Shown piece after piece: positions 5,861-6,467 of a DNA stretch of 6,467 nt (its first letter is position 1; each line of letters starts with the position of its first letter). Both the position numbers and the translations under genes were made by a program. The stretch is taken from assembly GCA_011053085.1 (NCBI GenBank), contig DSBE01000195.1, forward strand, positions 1 through 6,467, read 5' to 3'. The stretch is from Chloroflexota bacterium (GTDB lineage: Bacteria; Chloroflexota; Anaerolineae; Anaerolineales; Anaerolineaceae). Under the pieces are notes generated by a model. That model searched no databases. It was not told the origin of the DNA and was given only the letters and a program-made list of their open reading frames with translations.

Positions 5861-6467
5861 ATGTTTAAACAATTCGAATTACCGTATGGTTATGACGCAC
5901 TCGAACCGCACATCGACGAAGCGACCATGCTCACCCACTACACCAAGCACCATGCCGGTTATACCAAGAACTTCAATGATGCCCTCGCCAAACTGCCTCA
6001 GTTTGACGGCTTGCGTGAAGCGCAGATTTTCGTCCAGCTGGATGAAATCAGCGATGAATCGCTGCGCACGGCTGTGCGCAATAACGGCGGCGGTTACTAT
6101 AACCACAACCTGTATTTCGCCCATCTTTCGCCCAATGGCGGCGGCGAACCACAGGGTGAACTCGCGCGGCAGATCGAGAAAGATTTCGGCAGTTTCGCCA
6201 ACCTGAAAGAGAAACTTATTGCCGCCGGAGCAGGCCGCTTTGGTTCGGGCTGGGCCTGGCTGAATGCCAATAGCGCAGGTGCACTGGAAATTTCTTCCAC
6301 CCCAAACCAGGACAACCCCATCATGGTAAGCAAAGGACGCTGGACGCCGATCCTCGGCATCGATGTATGGGAGCACGCCTACTATTTGAAATACCGCAAC
6401 CTGCGCGGTGATTACCTGCAGGCTTTCTTCGAGGTCGTTGACTGGCAGCAAGTGGCGCGTAACTATG
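5861..6467 (+). CDS. sodA: Superoxide dismutase, Mn-type of the Fe/Mn family, cut at the window end
   Basis: This soluble enzyme dismutates superoxide to oxygen and hydrogen peroxide. The frame is open to the window end with 202 residues seen, so probably only a few C-terminal residues are missing. All four metal ligands are present: His26 in THYTKHH, His82 in GGGYYNH, Asp168 and His172 in DVWEHAYY. The second-shell Tyr34 and RFGSGWAWL (126-134) are also intact. Gly78 together with Gln150 in NQDNP corresponds to the Gly77/Gln146 pair of E. coli Mn-SOD rather than the Gln69/Ala141 pair of Fe-SOD, so manganese is predicted; a cambialistic enzyme is not excluded. No signal peptide is present, so it is cytoplasmic. 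The ATG at 5861 has AGGAG 6 bases upstream; the ATG at 5844 is in another frame. A terminator and separate promoter show transcription independent of the flavocytochrome gene. Confidence 0.95.
   Translation, partial: MFKQFELPYGYDALEPHIDEATMLTHYTKHHAGYTKNFNDALAKLPQFDGLREAQIFVQLDEISDESLRTAVRNNGGGYYNHNLYFAHLSPNGGGEPQGELARQIEKDFGSFANLKEKLIAAGAGRFGSGWAWLNANSAGALEISSTPNQDNPIMVSKGRWTPILGIDVWEHAYYLKYRNLRGDYLQAFFEVVDWQQVARNY

Noticed and set aside
5751..6206. 151-residue open frame overlapping the sod start
   Set aside because: It is a frame shadow: the composition is low in hydrophobics and rich in Ser/Thr/Arg, and the overlapping frame is an unmistakable superoxide dismutase.
5879..6451. 190-residue open frame on the - strand across sod
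   Set aside because: It lies wholly antisense to a conserved gene and shows no recognisable motif. The same applies to the long antisense frames at 519-1133 and 4773-5279.

Overview
The window holds six protein genes, all on the + strand, with the first and last cut by the window edges. Base composition is moderately GC-rich in genes and sharply AT-rich in the promoter regions. The gene set is a SAM hydrolase (DUF62), a fused two-domain ECF ATPase, a long ECF S component, EcfT, a NOX/ferric-reductase-like flavocytochrome and a Mn-type superoxide dismutase. Together with TTG-start use and a probable leaderless gene, this suggests an environmental bacterium, possibly Chloroflexota (Anaerolineae-like). 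That assignment is a low-confidence inference from style, since no marker gene is present.

Left part (1-3209): the C-terminal half of a SAM hydroxide adenosyltransferase is followed after about 30 bases by a fused ecfA-ecfA' ATPase. A 136-base gap comes next and contains two abutting RNA hairpins, then the membrane S component. A strong intrinsic terminator at 3183-3209 closes this unit. The ATPase, S component and downstream EcfT should assemble into one energy-coupling-factor importer for a vitamin-like or nucleoside-like solute. The substrate cannot be read from the sequence. The SAM hydrolase (SAM + water to adenosine + methionine) hints at a link to SAM, adenosine or methionine metabolism.

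Middle (3210-4131): ecfT stands apart from its partners, behind the terminator. It has a TAAAAT box placed so that the predicted first transcribed base is the A of its ATG, and it has no Shine-Dalgarno sequence. It is a good candidate for a leaderless mRNA.

Right part (4132-6467): an AT-rich region carries two stacked sigma-70-type promoters. The upstream one overlaps a Fur/PerR-like 7-1-7 box. They drive a 446-residue heme-FAD-NAD(P)H transmembrane oxidoreductase of the NOX/ferric reductase superfamily. An intrinsic terminator, an inverted repeat and a separate promoter then precede a Mn-type superoxide dismutase. A possible electron-to-oxygen or electron-to-iron enzyme next to a superoxide-removing enzyme, with a metal/peroxide-type operator nearby, reads as an iron or redox-stress locus.

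I found no mobile element, CRISPR array, tRNA or rRNA. The clearest unexplained signals are the tandem-hairpin leader before the S component, the terminator that splits the ECF module, the leaderless ecfT and the promoter/operator arrangement before the flavocytochrome.
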